Assembly: GCA_902475645.1 (NCBI GenBank)
Contig: CABSAH010000003.1
Location: 1-28,868 of the forward strand
Length of the DNA: 28,868 bases
From: an uncultured Christensenellaceae bacterium
GTDB lineage: Bacteria > Bacillota > Clostridia > Christensenellales > CAG-138
Direction: 5' to 3'
Each line of letters starts with the position of its first letter. Positions within the stretch are counted from its first letter, which is position 1. Positions 1-7,942 of this stretch are shown piece after piece. The translations under genes and the position numbers were made by a program. The notes below the pieces were generated by a model. It was not told where the DNA came from. It made no database searches and was given only the letters and a program-made list of their open reading frames with translations.

Positions 1-1769
1 CTGATTTTGACGCAAACACCGTAAGTGAGGAGGATATTCCCCAAGGCTATGGTGTACGCTTCAATCCGCGTCCGGCGAATGCGCCTGCGCAGGCTATGGC
101 AGCCGATGACGGAGACGCTGATTTTACCAACAACGTGCGTCTGCATAAGGCCGAGGAAGCGCCCGCCGAAAAACGTGCCGCCGTACAGCCCGTCCGCAAG
201 CACGAAGCCGCCGCTCCCGTAGCGGCAAGCGCATCGTTCGGCTTTGATTCCGAAGATGATGTTCCATCGGCGCGCGGCACAAAAACGCAGCATAGCGTGA
301 ATCGGGTAACAAAAACGCACATAAAGCCCCAAAAACAAACTATTGAATTTGAGGATGACGATTACGATTATGACGATGATGATTTTGAAGATCGTTCCTC
401 TGCCCGCGCACGGAAGAAGGGTTCCTCCGGAGGGGCAAAGAAGAACTTAGCGTTCATTGTTGCGGCGGCTGCACTTGTAATACTTATAGCCATACTCGGC
501 GTAGTGTATGTAAATAAGGTGCATGGCGGGGACTTTTCCAAGTTCATAAGCTGCACGTTTAGCGGCGATCCGATAACCCGCACGCCAACCATAGAACAAT
601 GGAAAACCGAGGATGGCGACCCTGCCTATCTTATAACCGTTTACGCCAAGCGCAACTATACCGTGCGTTACAGCAACGGCGATGTTCAGCTTGAGCGCAC
701 CATCAACAAGAATCAGCGGTATATTCCGTTTGTTGTGCCGCAATCAATACTCATTCCGGATGAGCCGCTCAATGTTTCGCAATATACCGTTAAGCCTGAT
801 TTCTTCACGGTTATAAGCCCCTCCGGTGAGGCGACGAAGCTTGAAATAGACCAGGAGATAACGATAGATATCCCCTCAATAGAGCTTAGCGTTACCCAGC
901 CGAGCGTTGCGGACTTTACGGTGGATTCTCCCGTTGTGCCGATATCAGGCTCGGTGAGCGACAATACCGTTGGCGTTTTCGTGAACGATGAGCAGATAGC
1001 CATCGATGAAGCGGGCAACTTCTCAACCACCTATACGTTGCCCGGCGAAGGCACTACCGCAATAAACATAGAGGCGCGCAAGAATGGCTTTAAGACTGCC
1101 GCCGCCGTATTTAATGCCACATACAGCAGCGGAAGCAGCACAACCTCCGATCCCAATACAAATGTGACCGATCCCAACGCGGGGCAGACGACCACGCCTG
1201 CCGGAAACGTGGAATTCTCCATAAACGCTGATGTTAAGCGTGCGGGCACGTCCTCCACCATGGCCGTAAGCGGAACCATGGAAGTCGGCGCTTCAATAAG
1301 CGTAAGCGGAGTTGAGCTTGACGGCGCGATTACTCAGGATTCGGCCGCCGGAACCTTTAGCTTCACGGTAAAGACAGCCAAGGTTGGAATTTACGAGGCC
1401 GTTATAACCGCCACAAAGGGCGATGCCGCTAAAACCTCCACGCTGTATCTTGAGCATCAGCCGGACAAAAATTCCTATATGGAAAAGGTCTATAAGATGA
1501 ATTATGACCAGATTAAGAATTACCCTAACCACGAGCAGGGCTACAAGATAGTCGGCAAAGTGACCGAGGTGATACAGGCTGCGCCCTATGTAAAGGCAAG
1601 GATACAGACCAGCGATGGCGACATGATATTCTACTATTACAGCGGAGTGGCCACCATAGAAGTGGGCGACGGCAAGACATATGAGCTTTATGGCGATCCG
1701 TACGGTACGGATTCCGCAAGCGGTCTGCCTCAGCTGCATGCATGGTTCATACTCAAACGGGCAAGCTGA
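1..1769 (+). CDS. Membrane-anchored protein with extracytoplasmic Ig-like region, 5' partial
   Basis: The reading frame is open to the left edge (first full codon at base 3), so the true start lies outside the window; the ATG at 96 is internal. About 588 residues are visible. First comes a cytoplasmic, low-complexity part rich in Ala, Lys and acidic residues, including an Asp/Glu/Tyr run at about bases 348-390. One membrane segment follows (bases about 447-510, LAFIVAAAALVILIAILG), then a long exterior part. The middle of the exterior (bases about 890-1120) looks like a beta-sandwich of the bacterial Ig or glucodextranase-B type, then a Ser/Thr/Pro linker. A second beta-rich domain follows, and a C-terminal part (from about 1530) resembles an OB-fold (inference). 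No catalytic motif is visible. It may be a surface or envelope-sensing protein. Ile codons are ATA-rich like the neighbours, so nothing suggests recent transfer. Confidence 0.8.
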   Translation, partial: DFDANTVSEEDIPQGYGVRFNPRPANAPAQAMAADDGDADFTNNVRLHKAEEAPAEKRAAVQPVRKHEAAAPVAASASFGFDSEDDVPSARGTKTQHSVNRVTKTHIKPQKQTIEFEDDDYDYDDDDFEDRSSARARKKGSSGGAKKNLAFIVAAAALVILIAILGVVYVNKVHGGDFSKFISCTFSGDPITRTPTIEQWKTEDGDPAYLITVYAKRNYTVRYSNGDVQLERTINKNQRYIPFVVPQSILIPDEPLNVSQYTVKPDFFTVISPSGEATKLEIDQEITIDIPSIELSVTQPSVADFTVDSPVVPISGSVSDNTVGVFVNDEQIAIDEAGNFSTTYTLPGEGTTAINIEARKNGFKTAAAVFNATYSSGSSTTSDPNTNVTDPNAGQTTTPAGNVEFSINADVKRAGTSSTMAVSGTMEVGASISVSGVELDGAITQDSAAGTFSFTVKTAKVGIYEAVITATKGDAAKTSTLYLEHQPDKNSYMEKVYKMNYDQIKNYPNHEQGYKIVGKVTEVIQAAPYVKARIQTSDGDMIFYYYSGVATIEVGDGKTYELYGDPYGTDSASGLPQLHAWFILKRAS

Positions 1770-1812
1770 TAATTGTTTCGGACTTTGGGCGGCGTAAAAA
1801 TCGCCCGATGTA

Positions 1813-1839
1813 AAAAGGAGCGGGTTTGCCGCTCCTTTT
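1813..1839. terminator. Bidirectional intrinsic terminator between convergent genes
   Basis: An 11-bp perfect stem (AAAAGGAGCGG against CCGCTCCTTTT) encloses a 5-base loop. The stem carries an A run on one side and a T run on the other, so it can end transcription from both directions. It sits between the stop of the plus-strand gene (1769) and the stop of the minus-strand coiled-coil gene (1855). A weaker 5-bp GGGCG/CGCCC hairpin precedes it at 1787-1806. Confidence 0.85.
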
Positions 1840-1854
1840 AGCTATCATTGTGGT

Positions 1855-2709
1855 TTATGAATCCTGAAGCACGTCGTCTATTATGGCATTAAGCTCTTCG
1901 TCTATCCTATCCCCCGCTGCATTGTCTTCATGCTTATCAAGCGTTTCTGCGCCGCGCATACCCACTATTTCGTTAACGGTCATCATCGGCTGTTCTTCCG
2001 CTTCCGCATCCTCTTTATCCTCTTTAAGCATGGCTGTGGGACCGCAGTCAATCTGTTGCTCCGCTGTTTCCTCTGCGGCTGTTTCTTCGGGCGTGGCTGC
2101 TTCTTCACCGGGCGCGGTCTTGCGGTTTTCAATTTTATATATGCTCTGCATCAGCTCCGCCGGATTTTCATAGGATTCGGGAAGCTCCTCGGCTTTTATA
2201 TTTGCTTCGCCTTCGGATATATACTCCCCTGCCATCTCTATTTCGTTATCGAGATTTGCTTCCTTTATGCATGCGCGGAATTGCTCCGCATGAGCGGCGG
2301 CGGCTTCGGCGGCATGCTGCAATGCCTTGTTCAGTTTGGTTGCGCTTTCGCGGTAATTCAGCATAAATGCTTCTGCCTTCAGCGCGCTTTGGCGGGAGTA
2401 TTCCTCGGCCTGATGCTTTATTTTATCCGCTTCCTCATACGCGGCGGCAATTATCCTTTCCGCCTCCGCATGTGCGGCGGCTTTATCCTCGTTGGCCTTG
2501 TCTATTATGCGCGCGCTTTCGGCGTTGGCTTCATCTATAACCTTGCCTGCGTCGCTCTGCGCACGGGTGAGCGCGTTTGCTATTGCGCCTTCTTTGCGCT
2601 TGTAATCCTCTATTGTCTGTTCAAGCCGCACATTGAGCGATTCCTGCTCGCTAAGCCTGATTCTCAGCTCCTCTAATGCCGCTTCCAGTTCCCTTTTCTT
2701 TCCAAACAT
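1855..2709 (-). CDS. Coiled-coil protein, DivIVA-like / ATP-synthase-B-like
   Basis: This 284-residue soluble protein starts at ATG 2709 behind a good GGGAGG site. The first ~165 residues are almost unbroken heptad-type helix with Ala at core positions and many Glu/Lys/Arg, for example AEAERIIAAAYEEADKIK near residue 80. The rest is acidic and low in complexity. This layout resembles the C-terminal coiled coil of DivIVA-type proteins and the b-subunit stalk of ATP synthases, but the N-terminal lipid-binding motif of DivIVA is not evident. No enzyme motif is present. It lies 36 bases after ruvB and ends at the shared terminator, so it is probably the last gene of the ruvCAB transcript. A cell-pole or division role is only an inference. 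Confidence 0.8.
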   Translation of the reverse strand: MFGKKRELEAALEELRIRLSEQESLNVRLEQTIEDYKRKEGAIANALTRAQSDAGKVIDEANAESARIIDKANEDKAAAHAEAERIIAAAYEEADKIKHQAEEYSRQSALKAEAFMLNYRESATKLNKALQHAAEAAAAHAEQFRACIKEANLDNEIEMAGEYISEGEANIKAEELPESYENPAELMQSIYKIENRKTAPGEEAATPEETAAEETAEQQIDCGPTAMLKEDKEDAEAEEQPMMTVNEIVGMRGAETLDKHEDNAAGDRIDEELNAIIDDVLQDS

Positions 2710-2745
2710 GCTCGTATCCTCCCTGTATAGTAATGCTATATTGTG

Positions 2746-3786
2746 CTAAATTTTCATGCGCTCTTGGCGCGGCTCTGCCGCATCGTTGGGTGGGTCATAG
2801 CCCATGTGCAGATACGCTGCTGGCATGGGTATTCTTCCGCGGGGCGTGCGCGCTATGAAGCCAAGCTGCAATAGATACGGTTCATATACATCCTCTATTG
2901 TGGATGCATCGTCGCCCGTGGCGGCGGCTATTGTATCAAGTCCTACTGCACGTCCGCCGAATTTGCCTATCATGGTGTCAAGTATTCGCCTATCCACCGT
3001 GTCAAGCCCAAGTTCGTCTATCGAAAGCATATCAAGACCTGCCCTTGCCGTGGTAAGATCTATTCTGCCTTCACCGCGCACCTCGGCATAATCCCTTACG
3101 CGGCGGAGCAAACGGTTTACTATTCGCGGCGTTCCGCGCGAACGTGAAGCTATTTCTATTGCGCCCTCGCGGTCAATGGGAATATCCAATATACCCGCAC
3201 TCCGTACTATTATTTCAAGCAAATCCTCCGGCGCATATGGCTGAAGCTGTTCCTTTATGCCGAATCTGTCCCTAAGCGGAGCTGTAAGCAGACCCATGCG
3301 CGTGGTTGCGCCGATAAGCGTAAAATGCGGCAAATCAAGCCGTATCGAATGTGCGCCCGGCCCCTTGCCTATTATTATGTCCAGCGCATAATCCTCCATT
3401 GCGGGGTACAGCACTTCCTCAACCGCTGCATTAAGGCGGTGTATTTCGTCTATAAACAATACGTCGCCCGGGGCAATGTTGGTTAAAATGGCAGCAAGCT
3501 CACCCTTGTGCGATATTGCAGGGCCGCTGGTTATGTGCAGCGTGCCGCCCATTTCGTTGGCAATTATTGCTGCAAGCGTGGTTTTGCCAAGGCCGGGAGA
3601 GCCGTAGAACAGCGCATGGTCAAGCGGCTCGCCGCGGCGCTTAGCCGCTTCAATATATATTTCAACGTGTTCCTTAACGGCCTTTTGACCAATGTATTCC
3701 TTCAAATACTTCGGACGCAGGCTGAATTCGTTAGCCTCGTCCTCCGCAAGCATTGAAGATGAAATTAGCCTGTCATCATTTGCCAC
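2746..3786 (-). CDS. ruvB: Holliday junction branch migration ATPase RuvB
   Basis: RuvB forms the hexameric AAA+ motor that pumps DNA through the RuvA-bound Holliday junction during recombinational repair. At 346 residues it has normal family length. Visible motifs are Walker A GSPGLGKT (residues 62-69), Walker B with DE at 113-114 in FIDEIHR, sensor 1 GATTR (159-163) and the arginine finger in RDRFG (Arg174). A winged-helix domain follows at the C terminus. The start codon is GTG, 6 bases after the ruvA stop, with an AAAAGG site that overlaps the end of ruvA, so translation is probably coupled. The stop codon is TAG. Confidence 0.98.
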   Translation of the reverse strand: MANDDRLISSSMLAEDEANEFSLRPKYLKEYIGQKAVKEHVEIYIEAAKRRGEPLDHALFYGSPGLGKTTLAAIIANEMGGTLHITSGPAISHKGELAAILTNIAPGDVLFIDEIHRLNAAVEEVLYPAMEDYALDIIIGKGPGAHSIRLDLPHFTLIGATTRMGLLTAPLRDRFGIKEQLQPYAPEDLLEIIVRSAGILDIPIDREGAIEIASRSRGTPRIVNRLLRRVRDYAEVRGEGRIDLTTARAGLDMLSIDELGLDTVDRRILDTMIGKFGGRAVGLDTIAAATGDDASTIEDVYEPYLLQLGFIARTPRGRIPMPAAYLHMGYDPPNDAAEPRQERMKI

Positions 3787-3792
3787 TCTGCT

Positions 3793-4401
3793 TTACCTTT
3801 TGCCCTTTCTGGCTATTTCCCTAAGCGCGCCGGTTATCATATCCTCTACCCTGTCGCAATCCTCAACCGCTGCAACGGCTCTGCCCGCGCTTACGCCATC
3901 GTATCCAAGCGATACAAGCGCTGCTATTGCCTCGCTGCGTATATCCATGCTTCCGGCGCTGCTGCTTATGCCGGACGGGACGGCTGCGGCATCATCTGCG
4001 GATACCTTTTCTTTCAGTTCAAGCAGCACGCGCGCGGCGGTTTTTCTTCCCATGCCGGAAACCTTATCGAACGCGGCGGCGTTTTCCGTAAGTATTGCAA
4101 GCGTGATATCCTGAACACTCAATGCGCTGAGCACGCTTAAAGCAAGCTTTGGCCCCACGCGGGTAACGCCTATAAGTCGGCGGAACATGGCGCGCTCCTC
4201 CTTGGTTTCAAAGCCGTATAAGGCCATAACGTCCTGAGAAAGCGAAATATGAAAATGGGTATAAAGCTTATGCGGCGAACCGACCTTTAAGCATTTCAGC
4301 GTTTGATTTGAACAAAGCAGCTCATAGCCTACGCCTCCTGCTTCTATTATAGCGCGATCCGTTAATACCTCGTCAACTGTTCCCGAAATGTGTGCATACA
4401 T
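3793..4401 (-). CDS. ruvA: Holliday junction DNA-binding protein RuvA
   Basis: RuvA binds four-way junctions as a tetramer and loads RuvB. The 202-residue protein has the expected three parts: an N-terminal OB fold beginning MYAHISGTVDEV, a helix-hairpin-helix region in the middle (residues about 70-140, with LIGVTRVGPKLALSVLSAL and VSGMGRKTAARVLLELK), and a C-terminal three-helix domain (about 155-200) that contacts RuvB. ATG at 4401 is preceded by GGAG at a spacing of 10. It lies 31 bases after ruvC and directly before ruvB, the usual ruvC-ruvA-ruvB order of Clostridia. Confidence 0.98.
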   Translation of the reverse strand: MYAHISGTVDEVLTDRAIIEAGGVGYELLCSNQTLKCLKVGSPHKLYTHFHISLSQDVMALYGFETKEERAMFRRLIGVTRVGPKLALSVLSALSVQDITLAILTENAAAFDKVSGMGRKTAARVLLELKEKVSADDAAAVPSGISSSAGSMDIRSEAIAALVSLGYDGVSAGRAVAAVEDCDRVEDMITGALREIARKGKR

Positions 4402-4432
4402 AATTATTTTGCTCCGTTTACCGCTACGGGTT

Positions 4433-4945
4433 TTATTTTATGCGGAATGTTTCGGCCGCCGGGCCTGCTGTATTTGCATGGCACAGTGCCACAGCCAATG
4501 CATCGGCAGCATCGTCGGGCTTTGGAATGCAGCTTAATGAAAGCAAAAGCTTTATCATTTGCTGCACCTGCTTTTTATCCGCATGCCCGTTGCCCGATAC
4601 GGCGGATTTTATCTGCATTGGCGTATACTCATACAGCGGCAGTCCCGCCTGCTGTGCCGAAAGCAACGAAATCCCGCGCGCAGCCGCAACCTGGAGCGCG
4701 GTGGTTGTATTCCTTGCAAAAAACAGTTCCTCAAAGGCAACATGATCCGGCTTATAAAGCTTTATAAGCTCGTTCATGCCTATATACAACCGCTCCAGCC
4801 TTTGCGGGAACGGCGTATGGGCATCGGTTTCAATAACGCCGTAGTCTATCGCCTTAGCTTTTACCCCTTCGGCGGCTATTACGCCGTAGCCCAGTATGGC
4901 ATAACCCGGGTCTATGCCCAAAATTATCAAAAGCCGATCCCCCAT
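4433..4945 (-). CDS. ruvC: Holliday junction resolvase RuvC
   Basis: RuvC is the dimeric, metal-dependent nuclease that cuts Holliday junctions. The RNase-H-like fold shows the first acidic residue in LGIDPG (Asp12), a second in AFEELFF (Glu72) and the last pair in PDDAADALAVA (Asp145, Asp148). The length of 170 is normal. The ATG at 4945 has no ribosome binding site. A TTG at 4930 has GGGGGA seven bases upstream (4938-4943) and would give the N terminus MIILGIDPG typical of the family, so the shorter start is favoured on sequence grounds. First gene of the ruvCAB group, behind a clear promoter. Confidence 0.97.
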   Translation of the reverse strand: MGDRLLIILGIDPGYAILGYGVIAAEGVKAKAIDYGVIETDAHTPFPQRLERLYIGMNELIKLYKPDHVAFEELFFARNTTTALQVAAARGISLLSAQQAGLPLYEYTPMQIKSAVSGNGHADKKQVQQMIKLLLSLSCIPKPDDAADALAVALCHANTAGPAAETFRIK

Positions 4946-4954
4946 GCATATATT

Positions 4955-4990
4955 CTATTTTATTTTATCATGCGCGCTATATATTGACAA
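4955..4990 (-). promoter_or_regulatory. Sigma-A-type promoter for ruvC-ruvA-ruvB
   Basis: On the minus strand, TTGTCA (4990-4985) and TAAAAT (4967-4962) are separated by exactly 17 bases. Transcription would begin near 4955, only about 10 bases before the ATG at 4945 but about 25 before the TTG at 4930. The -35 box follows almost directly after the hairpin at 4992-5035. Confidence 0.75.
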
Positions 4991-4991
4991 G

Positions 4992-5035
4992 AGCGCAGAA
5001 TAACCCCAAACGGACGGTTAAGGTCATTCTGCGCT
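4992..5035 (-). terminator. Long hairpin after htrA, possible terminator
   Basis: AGCGCAGAAT (4992-5001) pairs perfectly with ATTCTGCGCT (5026-5035). On the minus strand the stem continues through a G-U wobble and three more pairs, giving about 14 bp, whereas the plus-strand copy has an A-C mismatch. This asymmetry suggests that it acts in minus-strand RNA, after the htrA stop at 5069. The following bases lack a proper U tract, so termination strength is uncertain. Confidence 0.5.
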
Positions 5036-5068
5036 TATAGTATGCTTGTTTGTTCCACTATTTATTTA

Positions 5069-6427
5069 TTATTCATAGAAGAAGTCATAATCGGATTCAC
5101 CGCCTACGTTTTCGTTGCCGAGGCTGTTTAGATCGGCAAGCACAAGCGTGGTGGTATGATATTCGCCATAACGCCAATACTTTATCTCCACGCTGTCCCC
5201 AACCATTTTGCCCTTTATAAGCGCAACGAATTCATCCTGCGTCATGCGCTCCTGCCCATCTATTTCAACGATTATATCGTTGGGCTTAAGTCCCGCCTTA
5301 TGGCCGGGGCCGTCCTTTACAACGGTCACTACCAATATGCCTACCGGTGTGCCATATGTTGAGGCATGCATATCGCTCCATGAGGATACGCTTATGCCTA
5401 TTCCGGGACGAAGCACGCGGCCCTCGTTTATAAGCTGTTCGGCAACCTTTAGTGCATTGTCTATCGGCAATGCAAAGCCGAGTCCTTCCGCGCTTATAGC
5501 GTTGCCGTTATCGTCATAGCTTGCGGTAACGGTTTTAGCGGAAACTATGCCTATTACCTCGCCGGACATGTTTATCAGCGGCCCGCCGCTGTTGCCGGGG
5601 TTAACGGCGGCATCGGTTTGAATATAAACGTTTGTAACACCGTCTATATTAACGCTCCTTGCCGTTGCGCTGACTATGCCGAATGTTGTCGTGCCCGAAA
5701 GCTCGCGCCCCGTGGGATCGCCTATCGTTATTACGAATTCGCCTACGCGCACCCCTTCGGAATCGCCAAGCTTAAGCGGCTTTAGTCCGGCCTTATCAAC
5801 CTTCAATACCGCCACGTCAAACGTTTTATCGTAACCCACAAGCTTTGCTTCCGCTTCCTCGCCGTCAACGAACATTACGCCTAATTTTGATGCATCCTCT
5901 ACAACATGCGCATTGGTAAGTATATAGCCTTCGGAGGATATCACAAAGCCGGAGCCTGAGCCGAATTCAAGCTCGCGGGAATATTTTTCGCTGTAACCGT
6001 AATTGATTATGCCTACAACGCCCTCGCTGACATTATCAACAATATCAAGTATCGGGTTGACGGGATTGGTTATTTCCGGGGCTACGCCGTCAAGCTTCGG
6101 CATTGTACCGGCAGGCGGGATAGGCGTCATCGCGGGCGCGGCATTGCTCTCCTCCGGTTCCGCAGTTAAGCCGGGCGCGGGGGTTGAATTGGGAAGCTGC
6201 GGTATAAGCCCTTCGTAAAACGGCGTAGGCTCCGCTTTGCCGCCGTTATCCGTGTCCGGGATATACGATGCAAGCACGGCAGGCATAAATATGGTAGCAA
6301 GCAGCGCGCCAACAATTGTGAATATCACTGCCGTAACCACATATCCGCCTATGCCGCGTTTGGGCGGTTTAGGCTCCTGCTGAGGGGCATTGTTGTACCC
6401 GTCGTAATAATAGTTTGGATACTCCAT
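5069..6427 (-). CDS. Membrane-anchored HtrA/DegP-type serine protease with PDZ domain
   Basis: HtrA proteases degrade or remodel misfolded proteins outside the membrane. The 452-residue chain has a short cytoplasmic Tyr/Asn/Pro-rich N terminus, one membrane anchor (residues 29-53) and a Pro/Thr/Ala/Glu linker (about 60-120). A trypsin-like domain follows, with the triad His174 (TNAHVV), Asp204 (DVAVLKV) and Ser280 (GNSGGPL). One PDZ domain occupies about 345-440, with GHKAGLKPNDIIVEIDG. The order matches DegS/HtrA of Firmicutes. Its ribosome site GGAGG is formed by the last codons of the kinase gene, whose stop lies 6 bases away, so the two are coupled. An envelope-stress role fits the two-component neighbours. 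Confidence 0.95.
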   Translation of the reverse strand: MEYPNYYYDGYNNAPQQEPKPPKRGIGGYVVTAVIFTIVGALLATIFMPAVLASYIPDTDNGGKAEPTPFYEGLIPQLPNSTPAPGLTAEPEESNAAPAMTPIPPAGTMPKLDGVAPEITNPVNPILDIVDNVSEGVVGIINYGYSEKYSRELEFGSGSGFVISSEGYILTNAHVVEDASKLGVMFVDGEEAEAKLVGYDKTFDVAVLKVDKAGLKPLKLGDSEGVRVGEFVITIGDPTGRELSGTTTFGIVSATARSVNIDGVTNVYIQTDAAVNPGNSGGPLINMSGEVIGIVSAKTVTASYDDNGNAISAEGLGFALPIDNALKVAEQLINEGRVLRPGIGISVSSWSDMHASTYGTPVGILVVTVVKDGPGHKAGLKPNDIIVEIDGQERMTQDEFVALIKGKMVGDSVEIKYWRYGEYHTTTLVLADLNSLGNENVGGESDYDFFYE

Positions 6428-6433
6428 CTTTTG

Positions 6434-7918
6434 TTACCTCCGTTGTGCGGGGTTCGCCTTCGGCCTTCCCTGCTGTTCATATAATTTAAGCGTAAACGTA
6501 AACGTTGCGCCTTTGTCCGGCTGTGATTCGGCTTTTATGGTTTGGCCGTGCTGCTCGATTATGCGCTTTACTATGCTGAGCCCAAGCCCCGAGGATGAGC
6601 CGGAGGGCGTATGCGCCTTTTCGGCCTTATAGAACCTGTCAAAAACATAGGGAAGATCATCCGCCGCAATGCCTGCACCCTGATCTATAACGCTCATGAC
6701 AGCAAGCTTTTTATCCGTAACTATGCGCATGGTAAGCTTGCCCCCGTCCGGTGAAAACTTTATTGCATTATCCACCAGATTGCGCACAACCTGCGCTATC
6801 TGTGCAGGATCGGCCTCCACCATTGTGTGTTGTGCATCAAAGTCCATGTTAACGTCTATGCGCTTTGCATTGATACGCGCTTCAAACGTAAGCACCGTGC
6901 GTATAACAAGCTCGTTCAAATCAAAAGGCTCAAGCTTTAATTCATACTGCCCCGATTCTATCCGCGCCAAATCCAGCAAATCGTTAACCATGCCCGTCAT
7001 GCGCTTGCATTCGTTTATAACAATCTCCAAATACTTAGGCTGATCCTCGCATGCAATGGTACCGTCCTGCATGGCTTCAAGAAAGCCCCGCATGCTTGTC
7101 AGCGGGGAGCGCAGCTCATGCGAAACGTTTGCAACAAAGCTTCTGCGGGATTGCTCCAGCGCGTTTATTTCGTTTGCCATCTCGTTGAAGCTTTGACCGA
7201 GCTGGCCAACCTCATCGTGGCTTGTAATGGTCACTCTTGCTTCGTATTCGCCGCGGGAAAAGCGGTTTATGGCATTGTTCATATCCACAATGGGCTTTGT
7301 CATGCGGCCGGTTATGTACGTTACCGCAAGAATAGCCAATATTACGGCTATGCATGCGGAAAGCAGAACATCAAGATAAACCTGGCGTATGGAGTCGTTA
7401 GTGCGGCTCATATCCGTATGGAAGAACATTGCGCCTATAACCGCGCCATCGGTATCGATTATCTGACGGCTTAGGGTCATTATGGGTATTTCGCCGGATG
7501 TAAACCTATCTTGGCTTATATCTGTTTCGCCGTTTCCGTCAATTATTGCCAATGCGTCCATGCCAAGGTCGGCATCGCAAAGCATATCCCACTTTGCTTC
7601 GCTCATTTCATCGCGCAGTATAACCTTGCCGTATGCCGAATCCGTGAAATAAAGCTGAAGCATGGCGTCGTATTTGCGCATTGTGGTCCTTAGCGTATCC
7701 TTGGCAACGGCGCGTTTTGCGGCGTCCGTATACTGGGTAACAATTACGCGGTTAATTTCGGCGGCTTCACGCCTAAGCTCGTTTTCGTTTTCGGTTATAT
7801 ATTGGCTTTTGAACATTCCGCTTATGGTAATGCCCAAAAGGAATACGATCAGCAGTATTATAGACAAATATGTGCTGAGCATACGCGAAAACAATGTGTT
7901 GAACAATCCTTTGTCCAT
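6434..7918 (-). CDS. Membrane sensor histidine kinase (HAMP, HisKA, HATPase)
   Basis: This 494-residue kinase has a membrane segment at about 12-34, an exterior sensor domain at about 35-180, a second membrane segment at about 183-203, a HAMP linker (204-257) and a HisKA domain with phosphoacceptor His267 in VSHELRS. The ATP-binding domain shows the N box around RNLVDNAIKF, DQGAGIA at about 412-418 and SGLGLSIV near 443-450. No PAS domain is evident. It belongs to the PhoR/VicK-like orthodox kinases, and its stimulus cannot be read from the sequence. It lies 24 bases after the response regulator gene, starts at ATG 7918 behind GGAGG, and partners that regulator. Confidence 0.95.
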   Translation of the reverse strand: MDKGLFNTLFSRMLSTYLSIILLIVFLLGITISGMFKSQYITENENELRREAAEINRVIVTQYTDAAKRAVAKDTLRTTMRKYDAMLQLYFTDSAYGKVILRDEMSEAKWDMLCDADLGMDALAIIDGNGETDISQDRFTSGEIPIMTLSRQIIDTDGAVIGAMFFHTDMSRTNDSIRQVYLDVLLSACIAVILAILAVTYITGRMTKPIVDMNNAINRFSRGEYEARVTITSHDEVGQLGQSFNEMANEINALEQSRRSFVANVSHELRSPLTSMRGFLEAMQDGTIACEDQPKYLEIVINECKRMTGMVNDLLDLARIESGQYELKLEPFDLNELVIRTVLTFEARINAKRIDVNMDFDAQHTMVEADPAQIAQVVRNLVDNAIKFSPDGGKLTMRIVTDKKLAVMSVIDQGAGIAADDLPYVFDRFYKAEKAHTPSGSSSGLGLSIVKRIIEQHGQTIKAESQPDKGATFTFTLKLYEQQGRPKANPAQRR

Positions 7919-7942
7919 TAGGCCTCCGCCCGCTAAGCCATG

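Noticed and set aside
1930..2676. 248-codon plus-strand open frame opposite the coiled-coil gene
   Set aside because: Its Phe/Cys/Leu-rich composition is the reverse reading of Glu/Ala-rich coiled-coil codons, and no start signals are seen.
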